Positions 8,648 to 17,034 of a DNA stretch of 64,000 bases are shown here, piece after piece (the first letter of the stretch is position 1; every line of letters begins with the position of its first letter). A program made the position numbers and the translations under genes. The DNA comes from Neisseria lactamica (GTDB lineage Bacteria; Pseudomonadota; Gammaproteobacteria; Burkholderiales; Neisseriaceae). Below the pieces are notes generated by a model, which saw only the letters and a program-made list of their open reading frames with translations, searched no databases and was not told the origin of the DNA. The DNA is taken from contig NZ_LR590477.1 in NCBI RefSeq assembly GCF_901482445.1, positions 2,108,001 through 2,172,000 on the forward strand, given 5' to 3'.

Positions 8648-8681
8648 AAAAAAGCGCGAACCGAACGGTTCGCGCTTTTTT
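8648..8681 (-). terminator. dnaK terminator
   Basis: A perfect stem GCGCGAACC / GGTTCGCGC with A-tract and T-tract flanks, just downstream of dnaK. An uptake sequence adjoins it. The remaining 8364-8647 stretch shows no gene or repeat that I recognise. Confidence 0.9.
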
Positions 8682-8694
8682 CAGACGGCATCAA

Positions 8695-10623
8695 TTATTT
8701 TTTGTCGTCTTTTACTTCGGTAAAGTCCGCATCGACCACGTCATCGTCTTTTTGGGATGATGCGTCCGCTTGCGCACCTTCGCCGGCTTGGGCTTCGGCT
8801 TGCGCTTGCGCGTAAACCATTTCGCCCAGTTTTTGGCTGGCTGCACCCAAAGCTTCGGCTTTGGCATCGATGGCGGCTTTGTCGTCGCCTTTAACTGCTT
8901 CTTCGGCTTCTTTCAACGCGGCTTCGATTTTTTCTTTCTCGGCTGCATCGAGTTTGTCGCCGTAGTCGGCCAAAGATTTTTTCACGGAGTGAATCAGGGC
9001 TTCGGCTTGGTTGCGGGAAGCGACCAATTCAGTCAGTTTTTTATCTTCCTCGGCATTGGCTTCGGCATCTTTCACCATGCGTTCGATTTCTTCTTCGCTC
9101 AAGCCTGAAGAACCTTGGATGGTGATGTTGGCGGCTTTGCCTGTGCCTTTGTCTTTGGCGGAAACGTGCAAGATACCGTTGGCGTCAATATCGAAGGTGA
9201 CTTCGATTTGCGGCACACCGCGCGGTGCGGGTGCGATGTCGCCCAAGTTGAACTGCCCCAAAGATTTGTTGGCAGAAGCGCGTTCGCGTTCGCCTTGCAG
9301 TACGTGGATGGTTACTGCGCTTTGGTTGTCTTCGGCAGTAGAGAACACTTGAGACGCTTTAGTCGGAATAGTAGTGTTCTTTTGAATCAGCTTGGTCATC
9401 ACACCGCCCATGGTTTCGATACCCAAAGACAGAGGGGTTACGTCCAGCAGCAATACGTCGCTGCGGCCGCCGCTTAACACTTCGCCTTGAATCGCTGCGC
9501 CTACGGCGACAGCTTCGTCAGGGTTCACGTCTTTGCGCGGCTCTTTGCCGAAGAAGTCTCTCACGGCTTCTTGTACTTTCGGCATACGGGACTGACCGCC
9601 GACCAAGATTACGTCGTCGATGTCGCCGGTGCTCAAGCCGGCATCTTTCAATGCGGTGCGGCAAGGCTCGATAGAGCGGGCAATCAGGTCTTCAACCAAG
9701 CTCTCGAATTTGGCGCGGGTAATTTTCATTGCCAAGTGTTTCGGACCGGTTGCATCCATCGTGATGTACGGCAGGTTGATTTCGGTTTGCTGGCCGCTGG
9801 ACAATTCGATTTTGGCTTTTTCGGCAGCTTCTTTCAGGCGTTGCAATGCCATCACGTCTTGTTTCAAATCAATGCCTTGTTCTTTTTTAAACTCGTCAAT
9901 GATGTAGTCGATCAAGCGTTGGTCGAAGTCTTCGCCGCCTAAGAAGGTATCGCCGTTGGTTGCCAATACTTCGAATTGTTTGTCGCCGTCGAGGTTGGCG
10001 ATTTCGATGATGGAAATATCGAAGGTACCGCCGCCCAAGTCATATACGGCTACTTTGCGGTCTTTGTTGTCGCCTTTGTCCATACCGAATGCCAAAGCGG
10101 CAGCGGTCGGCTCGTTGATGATGCGTTTTACGTCCAAACCGGCGATGCGGCCTGCGTCTTTGGTGGCTTGGCGTTGGCTGTCGTTGAAGTAGGCGGGAAC
10201 GGTAATCACGGCTTCGGTTACTTTCTCGCCCAGGTAAGCTTCGGCGGCTTCTTTCATTTTACGCAGGACTTCTGCGGAAATTTGAGGAGGAGACAGCTCT
10301 TTGCCTTGCGCTTTCACCCACGCGTCGCCGTTGTTGGCTTTGATGATTTCGAAAGGCATAGATTCGATGTCGCGTTGGACTTCTTTGTCTTCAAATTTAT
10401 GACCGATCAAACGTTTGGCGGCGTAAATAGTGTTTTTAGCGTTGGTTACGGCTTGGCGTTTTGCAGGCGCGCCGACGAGAATTTCGCCGCCGTCCAGATA
10501 AGCGATGACGGATGGTGTGGTGCGTGCGCCTTCTGCGTTTTCAATCACTTTGGTTTGACCGTTTTCAGAAATGGCCAAACAAGAGTTGGTTGTACCTAAG
10601 TCGATACCGATTACTTTTGCCAT
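8695..10623 (-). CDS. dnaK: Hsp70 chaperone DnaK
   Basis: A full-length 642-residue Hsp70: N-terminal KVIGIDLGTTNSC, the ATPase phosphate loops (VYDLGGGTFDISIIEI, ILVGGQSRMPKV), the linker DVTPLSLGIET, the substrate-binding domain, and a C-terminal acidic tail ending DVVDADFTEVKDDKK. It folds and refolds proteins in the cytosol with DnaJ and GrpE; grpE is also in this window (15.97 kb), while dnaJ is not adjacent. A heat-shock-type promoter is visible upstream and a strong terminator downstream, so it is probably monocistronic. Confidence 0.99.
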   Translation of the reverse strand: MAKVIGIDLGTTNSCLAISENGQTKVIENAEGARTTPSVIAYLDGGEILVGAPAKRQAVTNAKNTIYAAKRLIGHKFEDKEVQRDIESMPFEIIKANNGDAWVKAQGKELSPPQISAEVLRKMKEAAEAYLGEKVTEAVITVPAYFNDSQRQATKDAGRIAGLDVKRIINEPTAAALAFGMDKGDNKDRKVAVYDLGGGTFDISIIEIANLDGDKQFEVLATNGDTFLGGEDFDQRLIDYIIDEFKKEQGIDLKQDVMALQRLKEAAEKAKIELSSGQQTEINLPYITMDATGPKHLAMKITRAKFESLVEDLIARSIEPCRTALKDAGLSTGDIDDVILVGGQSRMPKVQEAVRDFFGKEPRKDVNPDEAVAVGAAIQGEVLSGGRSDVLLLDVTPLSLGIETMGGVMTKLIQKNTTIPTKASQVFSTAEDNQSAVTIHVLQGERERASANKSLGQFNLGDIAPAPRGVPQIEVTFDIDANGILHVSAKDKGTGKAANITIQGSSGLSEEEIERMVKDAEANAEEDKKLTELVASRNQAEALIHSVKKSLADYGDKLDAAEKEKIEAALKEAEEAVKGDDKAAIDAKAEALGAASQKLGEMVYAQAQAEAQAGEGAQADASSQKDDDVVDADFTEVKDDKK

Positions 10624-10691
10624 GTGGATACTCCTATTTGATTTTGCTTATTTTGAGAAATATGTTGGAACATTTTGTCCCGATGGGCTGT

Positions 10692-10720
10692 AAATAGGGC
10701 GGGCGGCGGGCTGTTTCAAG
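10692..10720 (-). promoter_or_regulatory. RpoH (sigma-32) type promoter of dnaK
   Basis: On the minus strand CTTGAAA is followed after 14 bases by CCCTATTT, close to the sigma-32 consensus CTTGAAA-N13/14-CCCCATnT. It lies about 70 bases ahead of the dnaK start. Confidence 0.75.
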
Positions 10721-10830
10721 CTACAGCATGGCTATAAGTATATAACTTTATGAATATATTGGTTTTATATTTGATTTAATACATTTGGCTCCAATGCATT
10801 CAAGCATAATATTTCAAATGGCAGGCAGGT

Positions 10831-11103
10831 TTATTCATAGACGATGCCGGCGAGCATTTCCTGTTCGTTCAAGTTGCCGTACTCTTTTTCCCAGTCGTGT
10901 GAAGACTCGATGATGTCGCATTCTTTGGAAAGGGAGACTTGTTCTGCATCCATATCTTTGGCGTTCAGCATGTTGAATTGTTCGCACAGGGATGCGGATA
11001 AAGTGATGTCGGGCTGTTTGGCTTCAGAACGGTTTTCTTGGAAGGCAAAGCAGAATGCGGTAAATGCCGCAGTATAGATAAGATATTTGCCGGTTTTCTT
11101 CAT
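10831..11103 (-). CDS. Small secreted hypothetical protein
   Basis: A 90-residue protein with a likely signal peptide (MKKTGKYLIYTAAFTAFCFA) and a short acidic mature part containing two cysteines (SLCEQFN, SKECDII), which could form a disulfide in the periplasm. AAGGA precedes the start. It is divergent from the S24 repressor gene, with an AT-rich intergenic stretch between that probably holds both promoters. I do not recognise the family. Confidence 0.65.
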   Translation of the reverse strand: MKKTGKYLIYTAAFTAFCFAFQENRSEAKQPDITLSASLCEQFNMLNAKDMDAEQVSLSKECDIIESSHDWEKEYGNLNEQEMLAGIVYE

Positions 11104-11289
11104 TTTTCTATCCTTTTTCTGTCAATTCAGGATTAAACCTATGGAAAATCTGAAAAATTATGTATTGAGTAATAAAAATCATAATTTAAGTTTAGTTTAT
11201 CATAGTTGTTCCGTTTTTTGGATAGCTAAGGTAAAATATATTTCATGTTTACTTTAGATGATTGAATGAAGGGGAGCGGAAGGATATTT

Positions 11290-11976
11290 ATGGAAACCTT
11301 TAAAGACAGACTGGTTTTTTTATGGAAAAGCGAAGCGAGGCAGGCAAAAATCGCATCCGATATTGAAATGACGATTGCGGGCTTTGGCAGAATATGGAAT
11401 GAAGGCGGTCTGCCGAAGTCTGAAACATTGAAAAAAATTAAGCAGTTGAAGGGGTGTAGTATCGATTGGCTGCTGACGGGGGAGGGTAGTCCGTTTCCAG
11501 ATGAAGCCCCAAAAAAATCCTTTGCTTACGATACCTTGGGCAATGAAGTCGATACGGACGAATTTGTCTTCGTGCCGAGATATGATATTCGTGCGGCAGC
11601 GGGATACGGGCAGTTTGTCGATCACGAAGAGCCTGTATTTACAATGGCGTTCAGACGGCATTGGATCGAGAACTACGTTACCTGCGATGTGAAAAACCTG
11701 TCTGTGATTTCCGTTAAGGGCGATTCTATGGAGGGGGTTTTGAATGACGGCGATTCGATTTTGGTCAACCATAGCGAGAATACGCCGAAGGACGGACTGT
11801 ATGTTTTGCGGATTAATGAAAACCTGCTGGTCAAACGCCTGCAAATCGTCCCCGGCGGGATAATCAACGTTATTTCCGCCAACGAGGCTTACCCTGCTTT
11901 TGAAATTAATTTGAATCATCCTGCCGATGATGTGGAAATCATCGGGCGGGTCGAGTGGTTCGGCAGGGCGGTTTGA
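11290..11976 (+). CDS. S24 (LexA/CI-like) repressor with helix-turn-helix
   Basis: A 228-residue protein with an N-terminal DNA-binding region (GFGRIWNEGGLPKSETLKKI, then WLLTGEG) and a C-terminal S24 peptidase domain. The catalytic serine is in GDSMEG and the lysine in LLVKRL; an Ala-Gly bond in AAAGYG is a candidate self-cleavage site. This is the architecture of phage CI and C2-type repressors. GGAAGGA lies seven bases upstream of the chosen ATG; an in-frame ATG at 11266 lacks one. No prophage genes surround it, so it is probably a domesticated regulator. Targets are unknown. Confidence 0.85.
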   Translation: METFKDRLVFLWKSEARQAKIASDIEMTIAGFGRIWNEGGLPKSETLKKIKQLKGCSIDWLLTGEGSPFPDEAPKKSFAYDTLGNEVDTDEFVFVPRYDIRAAAGYGQFVDHEEPVFTMAFRRHWIENYVTCDVKNLSVISVKGDSMEGVLNDGDSILVNHSENTPKDGLYVLRINENLLVKRLQIVPGGIINVISANEAYPAFEINLNHPADDVEIIGRVEWFGRAV

Positions 11977-12106
11977 GTCCGGGGCTTGAAATCGGGAGCG
12001 GTCAAACTTATCTGTAAGGCAGTTCCTTTTCAGGGAACAAGCCCCCGCTTGCCTTTGCAAGGGGTTTGAGAGAGAATGCGGAAATATTATATTAAGGAAT
12101 CACACC

Positions 12107-12445
12107 ATGTCGGACGAAAGCCCTATTATCTTTACTGACAGCTGCTGTACGAAAGTTGCTGATTTGATTGCCGAAGAAAACAACCCCGATTTGAAATTGC
12201 GGGTTTTTGTCAACGGCGGCGGCTGCTCGGGTTTCCAGTACGGATTTACTTTTGATGAAATTAAAAACGACGACGATTTTGAAATCGAGAAAAACGGTTT
12301 GGTCTTTTTGGTCGATCCGATGAGCTATCAATATCTGGTTGGTGCGGAAATCGACTATACGGAAAGTTTGCAGGGTTCGCAATTCGTCATCCGCAATCCG
12401 AATGCGGAAACAACCTGCGGTTGCGGATCGTCGTTTTCCGTATAA
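12107..12445 (+). CDS. erpA: Iron-sulfur cluster insertion protein ErpA
   Basis: A 112-residue A-type carrier that passes Fe-S clusters to apoproteins. The three conserved cysteines are visible (GGCSGFQYGF and the C-terminal CGCGSSFSV), as is the family start SPIIFTDSC. TTAAGGAATC gives a good ribosome binding site. It fits a genome rich in Fe-S enzymes such as NqrF, NosR and ETF-QO in this window. Confidence 0.95.
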   Translation: MSDESPIIFTDSCCTKVADLIAEENNPDLKLRVFVNGGGCSGFQYGFTFDEIKNDDDFEIEKNGLVFLVDPMSYQYLVGAEIDYTESLQGSQFVIRNPNAETTCGCGSSFSV

Positions 12446-12461
12446 ACGACCGATTGGTGCG

Positions 12462-12490
12462 ATGCCGTCTGAGCGTTCAGACGGCATTTT
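12462..12490. terminator. Inverted uptake-sequence terminator after erpA
   Basis: ATGCCGTCTGA and its complement with a tight loop, then TTTTTA. Confidence 0.8.
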
Positions 12491-12604
12491 TACTTTTGGA
12501 AAATATATTATCGGGATGAATTCACATATAATCCGATTGTTTGAAGATGAATCGGGTTTCCCGAAAGGAACGGGCGGAACGGTATCAGGCGTATTTGTTC
12601 CCTT

Positions 12605-13069
12605 ATGATTGAGATGAGTAAAGATTACCGAAATGATTTGTACGATGTATATGTTTCCTACCCGCCCCAAGTGGATCGCGGGCTTATCCGGGAGTGCCTC
12701 AGGGAGAATCTCGGCGAGGAAAAGGCGGAAGGATTGATCGAATCGCTCGATTCCAAACCTCAAGTGCTGGTTGAGGAAAAATGCACTTGGGCGAAACGGG
12801 AAGAGTTGCACGATTATTTCAGCTATTTGGGTTTGGATATTATTACCCGGAGATATATGGAGTTGGAAACGGTCGCGCCGCCTGAGGAAGGGGAGGGCGA
12901 AGGAGAAGGCGCGGATAGGGAAATGCCCGAATATCTTGAACTTCACGGCGGGCAGGAAGATGATATTCCCGCACCTTCGCAACCCGAACCGCCGCCCCGC
13001 AATATCAAACCGCTGGTTTTCGGGCTGCTGATTGCCTTTTTGAGCTATCTGCTCGGTAAGATTTTTTGA
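12605..13069 (+). CDS. Hypothetical tail-anchored membrane protein
   Basis: 154 residues: a soluble N-terminal part of about 90 residues (YDVYVSYPPQVDRGLIRECL), an acidic glycine-glutamate linker (EEGEGEGEGADRE), a proline-rich stretch and a single C-terminal hydrophobic helix (PLVFGLLIAFLSYLLGKIF). It would be anchored by its tail in the inner membrane. It sits 34 bases upstream of ubiB and may be co-transcribed. I do not recognise the family; codon use and neighbours make it a credible gene. A start at 12614 is also possible. Confidence 0.75.
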   Translation: MIEMSKDYRNDLYDVYVSYPPQVDRGLIRECLRENLGEEKAEGLIESLDSKPQVLVEEKCTWAKREELHDYFSYLGLDIITRRYMELETVAPPEEGEGEGEGADREMPEYLELHGGQEDDIPAPSQPEPPPRNIKPLVFGLLIAFLSYLLGKIF

Positions 13070-13103
13070 TTGTCCGATAAATGCTGTATTCGGGATTTTA
13101 TAT

Positions 13104-14615
13104 ATGAAATGGTTGAAACGCCTGACGGTTATTGTCGGGACTTTTTACCGCTATCGGCTGGCGGGATTGTGCGCCGGATTGGTTCGGCGCGGCTGGATAT
13201 ACGGTTTGCTGAAAATGATGCCGCAGTCGTCCAAATTGAAAAACGAACCGCCTGCCGTCCGTCTGCGCCTTGCCTTGGAAAGCCTGGGACCGATTTTCAT
13301 CAAGTTCGGGCAGGTTTTGTCCACACGCCCCGATTTGATTCCGCACGATTACGCCGTCGAACTGGCAAAGCTGCAAGACAAAGTGCCGCCTTTTGACGCG
13401 CGGCTTTCGCGCTCGCAAATCGAAAAATCGCTGGGTCAGCCCATCGAAAAGCTGTATGCGGAATTTGAAACCGAGCCTGTCGCCAGCGCGTCCATCGCCC
13501 AAGTACACAAAGCCCGCCTGCATTCGGGTGAACGAGTGGCGGTCAAAGTTTTGCGCCCCAACCTTTTGCCCCTTATCGAACAGGATTTGTCGCTGATGCG
13601 TTTCGGCGCGGCTTGTGTGGAGCGTTTGTTTTCAGACGGCAAGCGTCTGAAGCCGCGCGAAGTGGTGGCGGAGTTTGACAAATACCTGCACGACGAATTG
13701 GATTTGATGCGCGAAGCCGCCAATGCCGGACAGCTCGGGCGCAATTTCCAAAACAGCAATATGCTGATTGTGCCCAAGGTGTTTTACGACTACTGCACAA
13801 GCGACGTGCTGACAATCGAATGGATGGACGGCACGCCGGTTTCCGACATCGCCAAACTCAAAGCAGACGGCATCAATTTGCACAAACTCGCCGATTACGG
13901 CGTGGAAATCTTTTTCACGCAGGTCTTCCGCGACGGCTTTTTCCACGCGGATATGCACCCCGGCAATATTTTGGTTGCCGCCGACAACCGCTATATCGCC
14001 CTCGATTTCGGCATCGTCGGCACGCTGACCGATTACGACAAACGCTATCTCGCCATCAACTTCCTCGCCTTTTTCAACCGCGATTACCGGCGCGTCGCCA
14101 CCGCCCACATCGAATCGGGCTGGGTGCCTGCCGACACGCGTGCGGAAGAATTGGAAGCCGCCGTCCGCGCCGTGTGCGAGCCTGTGTTCAACAAACCGAT
14201 TTCGCAGATTTCCTTCGGCTTGGTGCTGATGCGCCTGTTTGAAGTCAGCCGCCGCTTCAATGTCGAAATCCAACCGCAGCTTGTGCTGCTGCAAAAAACG
14301 CTGCTCAACATCGAAGGCCTGGGCCGACAACTCGATCCCGATTTGGACTTGTGGAAAACCGCGAAACCGTTTTTGGTGAAATGGATGAACGAGCAGGTCG
14401 GCCCCAAAGCCCTTTGGCGCAACCTCAAAAACGAAGCCCCCGACTGGGCGCAAATCATTCCTTCATTGCCGCGTAAAATCAGTGCGCTGGTTGATGAAAA
14501 CCGTCAGCAGGAAATGCGCGATGCCTATATCCATTTGGTCAAAGTGCAGCAGCGGCAAAGCCTGTGGCTGGCGGCAATCGCGTTTGTTTTGCTGCTGATT
14601 CTGCTTTTGAAATAG
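13104..14615 (+). CDS. ubiB: Ubiquinone biosynthesis regulatory ATPase UbiB
   Basis: A 503-residue atypical kinase-like protein required for aerobic ubiquinone synthesis. The signature KxGQ motif (FIKFGQVLSTRPDLIP), alanine-rich loop (ASIAQVHKA), lysine (VAVKVL), HADMHPGN and metal-binding ALDFG are all present. A C-terminal hydrophobic helix (LWLAAIAFVLLLILLLK) anchors it to the membrane. Quinone supply links it to NQR, ETF-QO and NosR in this window. Confidence 0.96.
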   Translation: MKWLKRLTVIVGTFYRYRLAGLCAGLVRRGWIYGLLKMMPQSSKLKNEPPAVRLRLALESLGPIFIKFGQVLSTRPDLIPHDYAVELAKLQDKVPPFDARLSRSQIEKSLGQPIEKLYAEFETEPVASASIAQVHKARLHSGERVAVKVLRPNLLPLIEQDLSLMRFGAACVERLFSDGKRLKPREVVAEFDKYLHDELDLMREAANAGQLGRNFQNSNMLIVPKVFYDYCTSDVLTIEWMDGTPVSDIAKLKADGINLHKLADYGVEIFFTQVFRDGFFHADMHPGNILVAADNRYIALDFGIVGTLTDYDKRYLAINFLAFFNRDYRRVATAHIESGWVPADTRAEELEAAVRAVCEPVFNKPISQISFGLVLMRLFEVSRRFNVEIQPQLVLLQKTLLNIEGLGRQLDPDLDLWKTAKPFLVKWMNEQVGPKALWRNLKNEAPDWAQIIPSLPRKISALVDENRQQEMRDAYIHLVKVQQRQSLWLAAIAFVLLLILLLK

Positions 14616-14664
14616 GCTTTGTCCGAATCATCGCCCGACTCCGTCCGTTTATAAGGAAATCGGT

Positions 14665-14819
14665 TATAGTGGATTAACAAAAACCAGTACGGCGTTGCCT
14701 CGCCTTAGCTCAAAGAGAACGATTCTCTAAGGTGCTGAAGCACCAAGTGAATCGATTCCGTACTACCCGTACTGTCTGCGGCTTCGTCGCCTTGTCCTGA
14801 TTTTTGTTAATCCACTATA
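14665..14819. repeat. Correia repeat element, long form (155 bp)
   Basis: The termini TATAGTGGATTAA and TTAATCCACTATA enclose the standard core with the insertion typical of the about 155-bp class. Such elements can carry promoters and RNase III sites. It lies between ubiB and cysE, whose 3' ends face each other; apart from this element and the terminator the 350-base gap holds nothing I recognise. Confidence 0.97.
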
Positions 14820-14920
14820 TTTCCGGTTGCGTGGGAATCGGGTGTATCGAATAAAAGGCATTTTGTCCGACTGGCAAGTGCCGGTATCGGCGGCATATCA
14901 AGGCGCAGGCTTGAAGCGGG

Positions 14921-14962
14921 CAATGTCGTCTGAAGCCCGTTTGGCGTTTCAGACGGCATTGG
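14921..14962. terminator. Inverted uptake-sequence terminator after cysE
   Basis: ATGTCGTCTGAA (one mismatch) pairs with TTCAGACGGCAT across an 18-base loop. It lies beyond the 3' end of cysE. Confidence 0.65.
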
Positions 14963-14971
14963 TGCGGATAT

Positions 14972-15790
14972 TCAAATCATAAAGTCGATTTCGGTAAACT
15001 GGATATTTTGATCCATATCCGCCGACGGTGTTTTGAGCGATCGCGCCACGGGTTTGGCGGGTACGCCGACAACCGTGATGGACGGCGGCACGTCTGAAAC
15101 CACGACGCTGCCCGCCCCGATTTTGGCATTGCTGCCGATGCGGATATTGCCCAATATCGAGGCGTTTGCGCCGATCATCACGCCGTCGCCGATTTTGGGG
15201 TGGCGGTCGCCGCCTTCTTTGCCCGAACCGCCGAGCGTTACGCCGTGCAAAATCGAAATATTGTTGCCCAACACGGCGGTTTCTCCGGCAACAAAGCCGG
15301 TGGCGTGGTCGAGCATCAGCCCGTATCCGAAACGGGCGGCGGGATGGATGTCCACGCCGAATACTTCGGACATACGGTTTTGCAGGAAATACGCCAGCGT
15401 TTTGCGCCCGTCGAGATACAGCCGGTGGTTGATGCGGTGTGCCTGAATCGCGTGGAAGCCTTTGAAATATAAAAGCGGCAGCGAATATTCGTCGCAGGCG
15501 GGATCGCGTTCGTAGATGGCTTTCAAGTCTGCTTCGACACATTTGCCGATTTGGGTGTCGCTGCCCAACGCCTGCTGGTAGATTTCAAACAGCGCGCGCA
15601 CGTCCATAATCGGGCTGCCGAGTTTGCTGGAAAGGTGGTAGGCAAGGACGGAGCCGAGGGACTCGTGGCGCAACACGGTTTGGTGCAAAAAACTTGCCAG
15701 CATCGGTTCGGCGGCGGCAGCGGCCGCGGTTTCTTCGCGGATGGTGTGCCAGAGGTCGAAACCGTTTGTGTTCAAATGGTTTTTTTTCAT
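14972..15790 (-). CDS. cysE: Serine O-acetyltransferase CysE
   Basis: A 272-residue enzyme that transfers acetyl from acetyl-CoA to L-serine, the first step of cysteine synthesis. It has the N-terminal helical domain (LWHTIREE, LASFLHQTVLRH), catalytic HATG (MLDHATGFVAGETAV), and the left-handed beta-helix of hexapeptide repeats (ILGNIRIGSNAKIGAGSVVV). Length is normal for the family. An uptake sequence lies immediately upstream of the start. Confidence 0.96.
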   Translation of the reverse strand: MKKNHLNTNGFDLWHTIREETAAAAAAEPMLASFLHQTVLRHESLGSVLAYHLSSKLGSPIMDVRALFEIYQQALGSDTQIGKCVEADLKAIYERDPACDEYSLPLLYFKGFHAIQAHRINHRLYLDGRKTLAYFLQNRMSEVFGVDIHPAARFGYGLMLDHATGFVAGETAVLGNNISILHGVTLGGSGKEGGDRHPKIGDGVMIGANASILGNIRIGSNAKIGAGSVVVSDVPPSITVVGVPAKPVARSLKTPSADMDQNIQFTEIDFMI

Positions 15791-15971
15791 AATGGATGCC
15801 GTCTGAAAAGCATAAGGTCGGCGGTATCTTACCGTTTATATGGTTTTTGCGGTAGGGTATTCGGCGGCGGATGTGAAATTTCCTGCCTTTGCTTGAAGTT
15901 TCTTGAAAATGTCCTTATCTTGCGCGCGTGATAACCGGATTTTGATTTCCAATTGTTTTAAGGGATACGAT

Positions 15972-16568
15972 ATGAGCGAACAGACACAGCAACAGCAAAA
16001 CAGTGAAGAAGTGTTGGAAAATGTGGAGGCGGAAACTTCCGTCGAAGAGGCCGGAACAGCGGAAACATCAGAAAATAATCCTGATGGACGGGAAACGACT
16101 GTTGCGCCGGCTTATGAGGATTTGCAGGCGCGGATTGCCGAGTTGGAAGCGCAGTTGAAAGACGAGCAGCTGCGTGCTTTGGCAAACGAGCAAAACCTGC
16201 GCCGCCGCCATCAGCAGGAAATTGCCGATACGCACAAGTTCGCCGGACAGAAGTTTGCCGTGGAAATGCTGCCGGTCAAGGATTATCTGGAAATGGCGCT
16301 TTTGGATCAAAGCGGCAATTTTGATGCGTTGAAAATGGGCGTGCAGATGACTTTGAACGAGTTGCAGAAAGCATTTGATGCTACGCAAATCAAGGAAATC
16401 AATCCTAAAGCGGGCGATAAGCTCGATCCGAATATCCATCAGGCGATGCAGGCGGTGGCAAGCGAACAGGAACCCAATACCGTGGTGGGCGTGATGAAGA
16501 AGGGTTATACGCTGTCCGACCGTGTGTTGCGTCCTGCAATGGTTACGGTGGCACAGAAGGAAACCTGA
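15972..16568 (+). CDS. grpE: Nucleotide exchange factor GrpE
   Basis: A 198-residue co-chaperone that releases ADP from DnaK. The acidic, glutamine-rich disordered start (MSEQTQQQQNSEEV) is followed by the long dimerising helix and the C-terminal beta domain with its signature (PNTVVGVMKKGYTLSDRVLRPAMVTV, seen in parts). The ATG follows AAGGGA; an upstream in-frame start at 15909 lacks support. CTTGAAA about 70 bases upstream may be a heat-shock -35 element, though I see no convincing -10. Confidence 0.96.
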   Translation: MSEQTQQQQNSEEVLENVEAETSVEEAGTAETSENNPDGRETTVAPAYEDLQARIAELEAQLKDEQLRALANEQNLRRRHQQEIADTHKFAGQKFAVEMLPVKDYLEMALLDQSGNFDALKMGVQMTLNELQKAFDATQIKEINPKAGDKLDPNIHQAMQAVASEQEPNTVVGVMKKGYTLSDRVLRPAMVTVAQKET

Positions 16569-16640
16569 AGGCGTCTGGGGAATAATCTGATTTATTTCCT
16601 GAAGCGCGTTTTGCGTATGAACCGATCGAAGTAAAACGGC

Positions 16641-16683
16641 AATGCCGTCTGAACCCGCCTGTCGGGCTTCAGACGGCATTTTA
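16641..16683. terminator. Inverted uptake-sequence terminator after grpE
   Basis: AATGCCGTCTGAA and TTCAGACGGCATT with an inner GCCTGTCGGGC stem, followed by T residues that run into the Correia element. Confidence 0.85.
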
Positions 16684-16787
16684 TAGTGGATTAACAAAAA
16701 TCAGGACAAGGCGACGAAGCCGCAGACAGTACAAATAGTACGACAAGGCGAGGCAACGCTGTACTGGTTTAAATTTAATCCACTATA
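16682..16787. repeat. Correia repeat element (106 bp)
   Basis: Termini TATAGTGGATTAA and TTAATCCACTATA with the standard core. It ends eight bases from the nqrM stop. Confidence 0.97.
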
Positions 16788-16795
16788 TTTCGGCG

Positions 16796-17011
16796 TTAAC
16801 GGTCAACCCGTATGCCGCCTGCCTGTTTTTCTTCATCCAGTTTCTTTTGCAGGGTGTCGCAAGGCGTGTCGCAGTCGCACATTTTTTTCATACCCAAGGC
16901 GGTAATGCCGCCGCAACTGCCTTTGATGGTGCGTTTGGAGAAAATATAGCCGACCGCCATACCGATGATGACGGTCAGGAAGATGCCGAAGGTGAGGAGC
17001 AGGGTTTTCAT
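16796..17011 (-). CDS. nqrM: NQR maturation protein NqrM
   Basis: A 71-residue membrane protein of the NqrM (DUF539) family, required for assembling the Fe centre of the Na+-translocating NADH:quinone reductase. One N-terminal transmembrane helix is followed by four cysteines (GSCGGI, MCDCDTPCD) likely to handle iron. It is the last gene of the nqr-apbE group. I use the ATG at 17011; the upstream frame begins only with a TTG. Confidence 0.92.
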   Translation of the reverse strand: MKTLLLTFGIFLTVIIGMAVGYIFSKRTIKGSCGGITALGMKKMCDCDTPCDTLQKKLDEEKQAGGIRVDR

Positions 17012-17034
17012 AGTGTTTCCCAATCGGTGTGTGT

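Noticed and set aside
12092..12982. A 296-codon minus-strand frame spanning erpA and its neighbour
   Set aside because: It runs antisense through erpA, a terminator and the next gene, all better supported on the plus strand.
14665..14819. Inverted-repeat-bounded element that could be an insertion sequence
   Set aside because: It is a Correia element: too short to encode a transposase and with the standard termini.
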